Part shown: one piece after another, positions 1-11,235 of the stretch
Numbering within the stretch: position 1 is the stretch's first letter
Layout of the letters: the number at the start of each line of letters is the position of its first letter
Origin: Populus alba
Lineage: Eukaryota > Streptophyta > Magnoliopsida > Malpighiales > Salicaceae
Assembly (NCBI RefSeq): GCF_005239225.2
Contig: NC_133299.1
Location: forward strand, 11,722,967 to 11,786,966
DNA: 64,000 nucleotides
Direction of reading: 5' to 3'
Made by a program: the position numbers and the translations under genes
Notes under the pieces: generated by a model
The model's input: only the letters and a program-made list of their open reading frames with translations
What the model was told of the DNA's origin: nothing
The model's database searches: none

Positions 1-2145
1 GATTAATTGTTCACAAAAGAAAGACCGGAAGGTTGCTGAATTTATTTTTGTTATTTAACTGTTCTTTTGAGCTGATTCGCCTTCGCATTTTTTGTGTACG
101 CAGCAGCTCAGCCCACCTGTCAATCTTGATGCTTCAGCCCCGGGACAATTTCTTAATTGCAGCGACCTCTTGCAATTATTATTATATATTAATTAATGTC
201 AGATTTTCACGTAATTAAAGTCTAGACGTGAAGTGGTAGAATTTAGGGGCCAAAAGTTGCATGATTCCGATACTACCTTTTTTTATCAACAGCCTAATCA
301 AAGGCAGATGTGATCTGTAAGCTCACCGTATGGATTTTTGTAATCTAAGCTACTCTGGCTTTCAAGTTACAACTAATGTTAGTCCTCTTTATATTTTTAG
401 CACAAACCTTTTTGTGCTCAATTATTCAGGTTGTAAAATTCTATACCCAAAACAGTTCCATGACTTCATAATTTGGTGACAAAAAGCTCCCATTTTCCGT
501 TTTCTTCACCTATCTTAGAGAAAACAAGTAGGTAACTGAAACAGGAAAAGATAAACACAAGTAAAATATGTTAAAGCATATTGATTATTATGGGTTACTA
601 ATCATATGATTTCAAACTAGTTATTGAGAATACATCTGGACATGCTTTACTATGTAAAGCCAGCAAACAAAGAAATTCAGGGTTTTATATTATTTATTTT
701 AGGGTCGAAAGTTGTGTTGCAATTAAACTATCATTTAAAAAAATGTATCAACTAGGCCATTATTTGAAATACATCCTCTCGTCCAGTTACTTCATTGTTA
801 TCATCTTCAACAACTTCAATTTCGACATGATTTTTAGTTTCGATTCTCATAACAAATAACCAATCACCTTTATGATGATTATTTTTAAAAAAAACAAGTG
901 TATGTATAATACATTTATTAATATTGGTTTGACAAAAACAAAATATCATTGATGTTGTTGAAGTTAACCTCTTTTATTTATTTTCGACGACCATACCATG
1001 GTAACAATCTACTCTAATCCCCCCCCCCCCCCCTCTTCATTGGTTTCTATCAATAATATTTGAATAAAACTAATGTATATTATCTTGCTCACTATGATAA
1101 GTCTTTTTGAATTCCTCGCTCCGAGTAAACATGTTCATAGACTGGGCAGCTCGACAAGCTGAGCTTCAAATTGAGCTAGGCATGACCAGTCAGTTTTTTA
1201 TCAAGCTACGTGTTGTTCGCACATAAAATAGCTTAAAAAGTAAAATCCTAATTCTATTTGTACTTGTATGAGGCTACGTACACTATAAATCCAACTAAAA
1301 CTTCTTTTAACACAAAAAGAATTTAAATCCTAAAACATGGATTTTAAAAAAATTAAATAGGTAACATAATAAATCGATTCAGATCAATCCTGATTAATCT
1401 ATCAAATTAGCAACCTGAATTTTAAGACTATGATAACCTTTTAAAAAGAAAATTGGAACCAATTAATCCTATAAAAACCATAAAAATATAATGAAACTAA
1501 TTCATTCATAAAATTGATTTGGTCACAATGTTTTGAAAGGGTGGATATGCTTTTTAATGTCTTGATGCATCTTGAAGTTCAACCATTTTAATAAATTTTC
1601 ATTATATTAATCTGAGTAAAAAGAAAAAAAATATCAAATAATACTTTCATAATAACATCTCTTCATTTCAAAATAACGATAACATAGACAAGTATATTGA
1701 AATTAGAAGTGTAGTATGGTCTTCCAAAACTTGAAAACCTATATTAAAACAAGCTTTCAACAAAGTCTAATATTGCCTACATATGTCATGTAGGCACCTT
1801 GCATTCCTAGGTCTCTTTCGGTTATTTTAGTGCATTCTTAGCTACCCTATTGAGCTGCTTTTTTTTTTTTTTTTTTATGGCCACACTCCCCTTTGCCTAT
1901 AAATTAACCAAAATCGCAATTATTGGTGGTGAAATTTGATTATCTGAGAGCTTCCTTCTCCTTTTTTTTATGATGAGTTTCTCTCTATTTTCAAGGGAAT
2001 AACAATTTAGAAAATAAAATTATGAATCAAATTGTAAGAATCATAAATAACAAGGATTAATATGAAAAGAGTGAAACTCGAGGGATCAAATTAAATACTT
2101 ATACGCTTTTGAATAATATAAGTAGGAAAATATTTTTTAATTTAT
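1..2145. other. AT-rich intergenic DNA, no gene seen
   Basis: No open frame here resembles a known protein and none shows codon-like constraint. Landmarks are a run of 15 C at 1019-1033 and a T run at about 1858-1876. The short open frames are chance stretches. Confidence 0.6.
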
Positions 2146-2346
2146 TGTTGGAATATTCAAGAACGTATGAGATACACGAGAGCATGCAAATCAAAACAAG
2201 TAAAAATATATAGAACCACCCCAGCATAATATGTAAGGAAGTAATTGAAAAGAAATAAATTTCAATCATCAAAATATAAAGAGGTCAAAATTTTAGGGAT
2301 CTATAAAGGAAATAAAGGGGTTTAACAATAACATGAATAGTTATAT

Positions 2347-2446
2347 AGAATAGGATTCTAATATAGGATGTTGTAATCATTACAATTACTCATATATCTA
2401 TCAGAATAGGATTCTAATATAAAATGTTGTAATCATTACAGTTACT
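2347..2446 (+). repeat. Direct repeat pair in the copia-1 LTR (U3)
   Basis: Two near-identical 44-base copies start at 2347 and 2403 (period 56), each beginning AGAATAGGATTCTAATATA. They lie just upstream of the TATA box, the position of enhancer-like repeats in retrotransposon U3 regions. A promoter role is inference. Confidence 0.7.
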
Positions 2447-2464
2447 GCAGTGTTCTGCTGCCTC

Positions 2465-2474
2465 TATATAAATA
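2465..2474 (+). promoter_or_regulatory. TATA box of the copia-1 LTR promoter
   Basis: TATATAAATA lies about 50 bases before the LTR end, the usual place for the U3 promoter of a short copia LTR. Transcription would start roughly 30 bases downstream. Confidence 0.55.
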
Positions 2475-2521
2475 GGAGGGTTGGCTAAGGCACAATCCAA
2501 CACATTCCATTATTCTCAACT

Positions 2522-2533
2522 TGGTATCAGAGC
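2522..2533 (+). other. Primer-binding site, copia element 1 (initiator tRNA-Met)
   Basis: TGGTATCAGAGC is complementary to the 3' end of plant initiator tRNA-Met and is the standard minus-strand primer site of Ty1/copia elements. It fixes the right edge of the upstream LTR. Confidence 0.85.
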
Positions 2534-2586
2534 CACAAAACCCTAAAATAAATTAAACCTACTTTTCTCATAGCCTCCCTTCTTTA

Positions 2587-5238
2587 ATGGAACAGCCGCC
2601 ACATACATCTTCAAATTCTGCAGCACCAGCAGTCTAGCTTTCTTCTTCTCCGACAATGCAACCCTCTTCTCTTGCAGCGCCTCCTCTGCTTTCCTCTGCT
2701 GTGTCACCGCCTAGATTCTCCTCTACCATGGCTGGTGAACGCCTCCTCTTACAGCCCACGTCTGCTGCCTCTACTGCCGCAAGCATTATCTCCTTTTCTC
2801 ACACTCATCAAGTCATCTCCCTCAAATTGACAAACACCAATTATTTATATTAGTGTATGCAGATGCTGCCTTATCTCCTAGGCCAAGGAGTTTTTGGTTT
2901 TGTTGATGGCTCCAACACATCTCCATCAACACATGTTCTTGCCTATGATGGTATCTCTTTTAAGGTAAATCTGCTTTTTCAAATCTGGAAACAACAGGAT
3001 AACTCATTCTAAGTGCTCTTATTTCCTTCCTATTTATGGAAGTTTTGCATCTTGTTGTTGGCTGTCAAAGTTCTTGTTCAGCTTAGGGCACTCTTGAGCG
3101 AGCTCTCGCTTCCACCTCCAACTCTCGTATTATGCAACTTCACGGCTCTCTTCAGGATCTTTGACAAGGTGATGAATCAGTAACTCAATTTATGCAAAAA
3201 AATGAAGGCCTTATTTGATGAATTGGCCGCTGCTGGTAGGCCAGTTTCGCTTGAAGATTTCAATTTATATATGTTTCATGGTCTTCAGGGAGAGTTTAAA
3301 GACTTAGTTACCAGTCTTATTACCAAGGCTGAACCTTTATCATATGCAAATCTTCACAGCCATCTCTTCACACATAAATTTCTTCATAAATCTTCTACTG
3401 CCATACATGCTCCTCTGCTGCCCACACCCAGCATTCCATCTTCTGCTCTTGTTGCGCAGCGCCAGACTTTTAGCAATTCTAGCCGCAGTAGGGGCCGCTT
3501 CAACGATGGCTGGCGTCCCAACCAGTCCAACAGTAGAGGCAACCGATTTGCGGGCTCCAGACCTGATCACCGCAGCTTCCAAAACCCATCATTCGGTGAC
3601 AATAAGCAGGGCTTTGCGCAATAGGGGGCAGAATCCACGCTGCCAACTGTGTCAGAATTTCAGCATACAGCTCCCCATTGCCCTCAATTCCAGCAGCGAG
3701 GTTATGGCCAACAACCTGGTGCAGCGCAATCTCTCCTCAACCAATTATGTTGATTGGTTTCCAGATATCGATGCCAATCAATATGTCACACCTGATCTTG
3801 CTACCTTGACCGCTTCAGAACCGTATCTTGGTAATGATAATTTGCATGTTGGTGATGGTAAGGGCCTTCCTACATCTCATCTTGGTCATACAAAAATGTA
3901 TACACCACATTGTTCTTTCACCTTATCTAATGTTCTTCATGTTCCTGCAATCACGAAACCTCTTCTCTCTGTTTAGAAATTTTGTCTTGATAATAATGTT
4001 TATTTTGAATTTCACCCTTGTGTGTTTTATGTCAAGGATTTCAACACCATGAAGTATCCTTTCTCAGGTCAGTAAAGATGGTCTTATGCCCTGACCAAGT
4101 CTTCCATCATGTCAGTTCCTCAAACCTATTGGTTTCCCTGCACTTCTGCCTCTACTGATTTATGGCATCGTCGACTAGGTCATCCTAACTTCACGTATTT
4201 TCAATTGTTAATTCTCAAAAAATAAGATCATTTGTAACAACAAACGTCTTAATTTTCATGTCAAAGTTGTCCATTAGGAAAATCATATCGCGTTTGTCTG
4301 TAGGACCTACGGGTACAAAACTTCTGCTCCACTTGAATTAATTTTTAGTGATGTATGGTGCCCTACTCCCTCTTTTCTTCAGATGGCTATCGTTATTTTG
4401 TTTATTTTGTTGATGCTTATACTAATATGTATGGTATTATCCTCTCGTTGCCAAGTCATGATGTTTACTCTGTTTTTCATCAAATTTTAGACTCTTGTCA
4501 ACATCAATTTTCATTAAAAATAAAATCTGTTCAAACTATTGGGGCGGTGAATACCGAAAACTATCCATTATTTTTTCAGACCATTGGTATCATCATCGTC
4601 TGATTTGTCCCGACATTCATGAAAACAAATGGAACAGTAAAGCGTCGTTATAAGGCATATTGTGAAAAAGGTCTTATTCTTTTAGGGCAATGTAAAGCAG
4701 CCTTTTCGATTCTGGAAATTATACTTTTGAAACCTCTATTTATCTTAATAAATCACATGCATACTCCTATTCTTGCCCATCGCTCTCCATTTGATTGTTT
4801 ATTTCAACGGTCTCCTGATTATCATTTTTTGTGTACCTTTGGTGTGTCTCTGTTTTTCCTTTTTTTGTATCCATATATAATCATAAATTGGATTTTCATT
4901 CCTCTGCCATGTGTGTTTTTTTGGATATATTCCTCGCATCTTGGTTATCGATGTCTTGACATTGCATCTCTACCGTATTTATATTTCTCGTCATGTCCAC
5001 AGTTTCATGAAACATGTGTTTTCCATTTTATAATCTAAACAAATTGCAAAAGGCCTCCACCACAACCCCCACCCCACCCGCTACTGACACCCTCCCAAAT
5101 TTGCTAAACCACCCATCGCCACCCACTTTCACTAGCCATCCAAACAGCCCACAACACTCCGCTTTGCCACTCCAAACAACCACCCAACCACAGCCTCCAC
5201 CCATCCCTTGGCCATCATCCCATTCTTGTTTATCTAAC
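2587..5238 (+). pseudogene. Copia element 1 gag-protease-integrase, 5' part, decayed
   Basis: This is the front part of a Ty1/copia polyprotein in several broken frames. Gag-like sequence with the HQVISLKLTNTNYL type motif starts near 2800. A longer gag stretch follows at 3202-3624, ending in an Arg/Gly/Asn-rich tail. Protease-linker sequence (LSNVLHVPA) lies near 3920 and the GAG-pre-integrase motif DLWHRRLGHPN near 4158. Integrase core fragments with YRYFVYFVDAY are near 4385, followed by the integrase C-terminal part (LGYRCLD near 4942) and a Pro-rich linker. The frame continues across the Gypsy insertion into 14863, so this is one element split in two. Frameshifts and stops make it non-functional. 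Confidence 0.85.
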
Positions 5239-7044
5239 TGATTAGTACTTAAAAGTGCATATTTATCAAGGTTTTATATCATCATTTTGCACTTAAAGTA
5301 TCAATAACTCCTTAACTAAAGCATGTTTTATAATAACAAGTCTAATACTATAAAATGCCTTAATAAATGGTAAATGTTCATCTTAAATGCAGGCCTATCA
5401 CATAAATCAAAGGATTGATTGATGAATTCAACTACTGAAATTTGTGAAGATAAAGAGAGGGTGAAACTTAGAAAAGAGATGTTGATGCATTCCAAACTGG
5501 AACACTGTTCGGTGTTTGGGTCATATCTCAAGTTCTAGATGTCCAAATGACCTAAACTTTTACACAGAATTAGTAAGACATAGGCCTACAACTTTCATGT
5601 TTTCATCAAGATCTAATAAGGTTGTTTTCAAGTCCAAATGATAGCAACAATGGAGAAGTCCGAATCTGTCCTACAGCCCAAACATTGTTCAGTGTTTGGC
5701 CCATATCTAGAGTTCTAGAAGTCTAAATGACCTCCATTTTTTTCCTGGAAAGCTGAGTCAATTTCCTACAACTTTCATGTTTTCCAGTGGACCCAGTTCT
5801 GATGGTAGCATTTTTGTTTTATTCAAACAAGAAGATAAGGATTTTCACCAAGTCAAAAGTTGGCCACCCACTCAACAATTAGTCATCAAATCAATAATTC
5901 CAAATTTTTGCCTATAAAAGGAGGCATTTGCCATGTATTTAGGGGCTTGGTTGTTTAGATCAAGTTCATGCTCTTTATTTCTCTCTTTATATTGTTTTGT
6001 AATTCTTAAGTTTTACTTTCATTAATATCTTGTTTATACTTTTCATTTCCTTTCCTTTCCTTAGTTAACTTGTATCTTATTTATGTTCTTGTTTTGTTTC
6101 TTTATGTTTCTCTTCTTCATTATGTTTAGCTAAGTTTATTATGTCAAGGTGAAAAGGTTACACTAATGGTGTAAGAACAAGTATGGTGTAAACTCAACAT
6201 GGACCTTAATGTTCAATATTAACATGTCTTATCTTTTTATCTTACTAATTCTTAATACCTTGCTTGTTAAATGGTTAATCTAGATTTGTGTTGTACAATA
6301 CTTGGTACAACAAATGCTTGTCACTCTCATAGCCCAACCGTATAGTATTACCTACACCTAGGCTATGAAAGGAACTTGATTTGTTGTTAACATCTGTTAA
6401 CATCATGAATTCCTGACAATATTTAAAAGTTTGGTGTTATGTAAATAAGATAATTAATATGATCATGTTAATAATTTATAAAGAGCTATTAATGACAAAT
6501 CATCCGATTGGAACCTCCTTCGTGTGTGGTTTCCAAATTGAGTAATTAGAGTTTATACTATACTTGTTTGAAATACAATTAGTGGATCTTCTAACCTTGA
6601 CATTTGTTTTTATCATTGTTTAATCCTTACATTAATCTTTCATCTCAAAGTTCTCATTAATTTCTTCATCTTCTTCTTTTATTACTACTACTACTACTAC
6701 TACTACTACTATTATTTACATTCTGTTTATATTATATAATATATCTTTTTGATCTTTTTATAAACTCGGTATATAGGCTGGAAACCTGTGACCCGATCTT
6801 TTAGATCATTCTCAGGTGTAACAACGCCATGTACTGAGTATTATTATTACTATTACTATTACTATTACTATTACTATTACTATTATTGTTATTATTGTTG
6901 TTATTATTGTTGTTGTTGTTGTTGTCTTGTTATTTATAATTTATACAATTAACCTCTTTGTGGTTGGACCCCGATCTTTCCGGGTTATTTATTACTTCGA
7001 CACTCCTGCACTTGGGAGAAGACATCAATATTTTGGTCATGTCA
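5239..7044 (+). repeat. 5' LTR of the Gypsy element
   Basis: It starts TGATTAGTACTTAAAAGTG and ends GGTCATGTCA. It matches 13036-14857 along its whole length and matches 49003-50831 in inverted orientation. A promoter TATA (TATAAAAG, 5913-5920) is shared by all copies. (ACT/TTA)n and (TTA/TTG)n microsatellites occur at about 6680-6720 and 6838-6926. Confidence 0.95.
5913..5920 (+). promoter_or_regulatory. TATA box in the Gypsy 5' LTR
   Basis: TATAAAAG is followed by GAGGCATTTGCC and is conserved at 13711-13718 in the 3' LTR and, inverted, at 50145-50152 in the solo LTR. It is the likely U3 promoter of the element. Confidence 0.6.
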
Positions 7045-7050
7045 ACTTTT

Positions 7051-7068
7051 TGGTGCCATTGTCGGGGA
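7051..7068 (+). other. Primer-binding site of the Gypsy element (tRNA-Asp type)
   Basis: TGGTGCCATTGTCGGGGA lies six bases after the LTR. It differs from the complement of the plant tRNA-Asp 3' end by three C-to-T or G-to-A changes, which fits deamination of methylated cytosines after insertion. Confidence 0.75.
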
Positions 7069-7267
7069 GGTAAATTCTTGTACAAATTATAGTATTTATT
7101 TTGTTTTCTCTTTTCACTTTTCTTGTATCTAACTTTGTTTCTTTTGTTTTGTTTCTTTTTGTTTTGTTTTCTTCTTCCTTTTATTCTCTTTCTACACGTG
7201 CGTGAGTGTTTGATCACATACATTAAGTGGTAGACTTTGTAAGGTATCCTCATCATTTTTAGAAAAT

Positions 7268-8675
7268 ATGACCGAAGAGGATAACCAATCACTTCATAAT
7301 GAGAATAGCCGTGTTAGGACACTTAGAGACCACATGAATCCTACAAGAACAAGTGCACACTCACGCATAGTTTTCCCTCCTGATGCATCCCATTTTAATT
7401 TTAAGCCAGGCATTAATTCAACTTTTAACCTTCTTTTCATGGCTTAGATCTAGAAATCCATACTTGCTTCTAAGAGAATTTGAAGAAGTTTGTAACACCT
7501 ATAATGACTTAAATTGTAGCATGAATACCATTAGATTAAAGCTTTTTCCTTTTTCGCTAAAAGATAAAGCTAAAACATGGCTGCAAAATCTTAGGTCAGG
7601 ATCCATTCGTGCTTGGGATGAAATGCAACAACAATTGTTAAAGAAGTTTTTTCCATCTCACAGAACCAACTCTTTCAAAAGACAAATCACCACTTTCACT
7701 CAAAAACCAGGTGAAACATTTTACCAATGTTGGGATAGGTATCGAGACTTGCTTAATACTTGCCCTCATCATGGTTTTGAAACATGGAGATTGGTTTCAT
7801 AATTTTATGAAGGATTAACACCTAAAGATAGGCAAATGGTTGAATTGATGTGCAATGGAACTTTTAAAGATAAAGACCCTAATGAAGCAATGGAGTACCT
7901 AGACTTGTTAGCTGAAAATGCAAAAATTGGGACACTACGGGTATTATGAGACACCAAGTAAAACCCAACTTATACATCTAGTGGAGGTATGGTATAACCT
8001 TAGGGAAGATCATGACCTCAAGCCAAGTTGCATCTTTAGCTAAAAAAGTCGAGGCACTAGAATTGAAAAAGAGTGGTCAATTAAAATCTGTTCAAAACAT
8101 TGTGTGTCAAATCTGTGAAACAAATAAACATGCAACCAATGATTGTCCAACTTTGCCTTCTTTCAAGGAATGCCTCCATGAATAAGCCCATGCTTTAAAT
8201 AGTTTCCAAAGGCCCAATCATAACCCATACTCACAAACATACAACCCTGGTTGGAGAAATCACCCAAATTTTAATTGGAAGAGTGATAACAATAATGCAC
8301 AAACTTCGCAGCCACCGTTTCAAGCACACCATAATTTCCAAAATTTTCATGGATATGCACCTCTTTATGCTCCACCCTCCTAGAAGAAATCTTGAGGAAA
8401 CATTGCATGCATTCATTGAAAAGCAAGAGACAATCAACACTCAATTTGCTCGCAGTTTTCAAGAGAAAGGTAAGTTTCCATCTCAACCACAACAAAATCC
8501 AAAGGGGCAATACAATGCAAATGCAAGTAGTTCCGGAAGCCAACACATGGATCAAGTCAAATCAATCATCACTCTTCGCAGTGGTAAGGTTATTGAAAAA
8601 CCCACTCTTGAACCTTATGAGAAAGATGATGAGTCAATCTCTGAGGGTAAGGAAGGGGTTGAATCTGAACATTGA
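7268..8675 (+). pseudogene. Gypsy gag polyprotein, frameshifted
   Basis: Gag starts at ATG 7268 (MTEEDNQSLHNEN) with the lead-in TLRDHMNPTRTSAHSRIVFPP. It loses frame near 7430 and continues in another frame at 7383-7802 as the retrotransposon gag domain (NPYLLLREFEEV, KLFPFSLKDKAKTWL, CPHHGFETWRLVS). A CCHC zinc knuckle, CQICETNKHATNDC, lies at about 8105-8146. A Pro/Asn/Gln-rich tail follows, ending in a stretch with HAFIEKQETINTQFARS (8283-8675). Several stops and frameshifts interrupt it. In an intact element gag packages the RNA and forms the particle. Confidence 0.85.
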
Positions 8676-8720
8676 GAAGAAAAGACTGATTCTCCGCCAG
8701 CACTTCCATTTCCTCATGCC

Positions 8721-9330
8721 ATGACCAAACAAAGGAAAGTTAATCACAATTCTGAAATCCTTGAAATTTTCAAACAGGTAAGGATCAATATACCTTTGTT
8801 GGATGCTATTAAACAGGTACCTTCCTATGCTAAATTTTTGAAAGATCTATGCACTGTGAAGAGAAAACTGAATGTGAAAAAGAAAGCCTTTTTAGCCGAA
8901 CAAGTAAGTGCTATTCTTCACAATAATAATGCTTTGAAATATAAAGACCCTGGTTGTCCTATAATTTCTTGCTTTATTGGAGAACGTAAAATTAAAATAG
9001 CCTTACTTGATCTTGGAGCTAGTGTGAATTTACTTCCATATTCGATTTTTCAAAGTCTAAATCTAGGTGAGTTAAAAACCAACTTCTGTAACTCTTTTTA
9101 CTTACTGATAGATCTGTAAAGTGCCTGAGAGGAATAATTGACAGATGTGTTAGTACAGTCGATAAATTCATTTATCCTGTGGATTTTATTGTCTTGGACA
9201 CGCAACCTGTTGCAGCATGTAATTCATATTTCTTTGTTAATTTTAGGATGTCCGTTTCCTTGCAACTTTCTAATGCAATTGATTAAACTGTAGGAATGGA
9301 CTCATGAAGTTTATTTTTGGAAACATGACA
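8721..9330 (+). pseudogene. Gypsy aspartic protease (retropepsin) remnant
   Basis: An open frame runs 8721-9119, with LLDAIKQVPSYAKFLKDLC upstream of the protease domain. The catalytic motif is ALLDLGASVNLLPYS, the DLGAS variant usual in this Gypsy group. After a frameshift near 9119 the domain continues as KCLRGIIDRCVSTVDKFIYPVDFIVLDT. It ends in a stop-rich tail near 9330. Confidence 0.8.
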
Positions 9331-10191
9331 TTGGAGATGAATATTTTCAACATTTTGCAAGTAGCCTGGAGAATGATAATGATTTACAAGAAGTAGATCA
9401 TATTGCAAAGAATTAGTTCATGATCAACTTGAATCTACTTTGAGGTAAAATTGAAGTTGGATGAATCTGAAGATTTGCAAATGATTTATTTCTCAAGAAG
9501 AAATCACGGATGAAAAAGGCACCAAAAATGTTGATGTCGATCTTTTATCAAGAGTGACAAACAGATTTGACATCTGACATCCCACAATCGATGATTACTC
9601 TCCTGAGAAATCCTTACTTTCTCTTAGTTCAATGCCTTGGTTTTGCTAAAAATATCAACTTCTTGCTTTAGGAGATTTGCAGCTCACTGGGAGTACTGAA
9701 GATAAAGGAAGTTTTTGAACGAAGTGAAGAACTTTTATTGGGATGACCCTAACTTATTCAAATATTGTCCTGATCAAAAATTTCAAAAATGCATTCCTGA
9801 CAATGAGGTAAGTAGTGTCATTAAACTTTGTCATTCTGAAGCATGTGGGAGTCAATTCTCATCAAGAAAGACAACTGTAAAAATCTTACAAAAAGGATTT
9901 TATTGGCCCACCATGTTCAAGGACACGCATGCATTCTGCAAAACTTGTGAAAATTGTCAAAAAGTTGATATTGGTAAAAAAGTTTGGCTTTATAATTCTC
10001 AACTCCATTTATTTCCTGAAAAAATAAGATCAAGATGGAGCGGTCCATTTATTTTGAAACATGTGTATCCTTATGGGGCCCTTGATATTGAGAATTCAAA
10101 GAATGACAATGTTTTGAAGGTAAATGGACATCGTTTGAAAGCTTACTTTGATGAGTTCCTGGTGAAAAATGAATCCATTGGTTTTGAATGA
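9331..10191 (+). pseudogene. Gypsy pol remnant: integrase zinc finger joined to the C-terminal domain; RT and core missing
   Basis: Linker and RNase H-tail sequence (NVDVDLLSRV near 9530) follows directly after the protease tail, so the reverse transcriptase and RNase H region (expected at roughly 2 kb) is absent. From 9715 the frame is open: NEVKNFYWDDPNLFKYCPD, then the HHCC integrase zinc finger (CHSEACGSQF ... FCKTCENCQK). At about 9960 it jumps straight to the integrase C-terminal part, KKVWLYNSQLHLFPEKIRSR and WSGPFILKHVYPYGALDIEN. The DDE catalytic core that should lie between is missing. Both gaps look like internal deletions. The protein cannot integrate DNA. Confidence 0.85.
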
Positions 10192-10482
10192 TCTTTTAGA
10201 TAAAGGGTTGATTATTTTGTTTTTCTCACATTTTTTTTTGTGTTCCTTTTTGGTGTGACTTTTGTTTTGCTAGTTTCTCTCACCCCAGTCAAATGGCAGA
10301 TAACGGTACTCTGTGACTCTTAAGTCGGTTCTTTCAGTTTCCTATGATAACTGATATCTGTTTATATAATTATGCAATTCTCTGCTCTTTCTTCTTTCTT
10401 TGAATCTCTCATCCAATTCTCATTTGAAAATGGACACCACTCTTGAAAATTGAAAAAGTATTTTTCCCGCTCTGCTTAGAAT

Positions 10483-10935
10483 GTGATTACAAAAATTTAC
10501 CGTGCTAGATGTGTAAGATTGAGGTTGTTAATGAACCATGAAATTCCTGAAGATATTCGTTGGCTGATTGAAGCAAAGGTCCGGTTATCAGGTGAGTCCT
10601 CCAATTCTTTCATTTCACACATACCTGGAACAGGTAAGAGCACTTTTGCAAAGAAACGGCGTCTAAAACGACTAAAAGTCTGTCACAGATGTGCCAGATG
10701 GAATTGTAATGTGACGTGTCATTCTTTAGGAATGGTATCTGTAAACCGTGAAGATAAAATACAATTCATTAAGGATAGCCTGAGTAAGGGGTCTTTAGAT
10801 AATCTTCTGTTGACCCTTGAGACTCATCCTAGTGGAGATGTGCATCGTGCAATTTATGATTTATGGCCCCAATTCCATAAAGAACATGCTCGACTTAGTC
10901 TTGGGAATCTAACTAAAAAAGACCATGTTTCCTAG
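10483..10935 (+). CDS. Unrecognised ORF with a cysteine cluster inside the Gypsy element
   Basis: This is a 150-residue open frame between the pol remnant and the LOG gene, in the same orientation. I do not recognise the family. Visible features are a basic stretch (KKRRLKRLK, residues ~58-66) and a cysteine cluster, CHRCARWNCNVTC (residues ~68-80), followed by His, that could bind zinc. An acidic/hydrophobic C-terminal half contains LETHPSGDVHRAIYDLWPQF. The GTGKS at residues ~50-54 lacks the first Gly/Ala of a Walker A box. It occupies the 3' position where Athila-type elements carry extra ORFs, so it may be an element accessory protein. The start codon is uncertain; MNHEIPED at residue 17 is an alternative. 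Confidence 0.45.
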   Translation: MITKIYRARCVRLRLLMNHEIPEDIRWLIEAKVRLSGESSNSFISHIPGTGKSTFAKKRRLKRLKVCHRCARWNCNVTCHSLGMVSVNREDKIQFIKDSLSKGSLDNLLLTLETHPSGDVHRAIYDLWPQFHKEHARLSLGNLTKKDHVS

Positions 10936-11081
10936 TTTTTAATAAAACTGGATGAGAAGCCTATCCCCGACCCATAGAGGGCGTTTAAGCCGTTCTTGGA
11001 CGTAAAACCAAGGAAAGATATGAGCCACAATCATAACTACCTGTATATACACATGCTTTTTCAAAATAAATAAATAAATAA

Positions 11082-11106
11082 AGAGAGAGAGAGAGAGAGA
11101 GAGAGT
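11082..11106 (+). repeat. (GA)n microsatellite upstream of the LOG gene
   Basis: A GA dinucleotide run follows an AATA-rich stretch. It lies about 130 bases upstream of the LOG start codon, a common setting for plant 5' leader or promoter DNA, and may mark the left edge of the captured fragment. Confidence 0.75.
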
Positions 11107-11235
11107 GTGAGACTACAGCTGGCCTACATATAGGTGGTATGATTGCATTTTCAATTTCTCATCTATAAATTCTTCTCCTCCTTCCCTTCATTTCTACTCA
11201 ACCCATACATTCATCAAATACAAACATGTGTAGAA

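Larger units (their letters stand above)
2146..2518 (+). repeat. Probable 5' LTR of decayed Ty1/copia element 1
   Basis: The stretch begins TGTTGGAATATTC, a copia-like LTR start, and ends in CA at 2517-2518, three bases before a tRNA-iMet type primer-binding site. It contains a TATA box (TATATAAATA, 2465-2474) and a pair of 44-base direct repeats. The right boundary is supported by the primer site. The left boundary is only a plausible TG, because the matching 3' LTR is not visible and probably lies in the N gap. Confidence 0.6.

Noticed and set aside
3340..3976. Overlapping frames opposite or shifted to the copia gag
   Set aside because: They are shadows of the degenerate gag frame; part of the 3344-3976 frame is real only where gag/protease has shifted frame.
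6684..6930. Regular spaced trinucleotide units as a CRISPR-like array
   Set aside because: They are simple microsatellites inside an LTR, with no unique spacers, in a plant genome.
10483..10935. GTGKS in the unknown Gypsy ORF as an ATP-binding P-loop
   Set aside because: The Gly/Ala five residues before GKS is His and no Walker B or other ATPase motif follows. Probably coincidence.
11143..11235. Longer LOG protein starting at the in-frame ATG 11143
   Set aside because: The extra 31 residues are Phe/Ser-rich and unlike any LOG N-terminus. MAGSSSNHIKNIYVFGG at 11236 fits the family, so the upstream part is leader.
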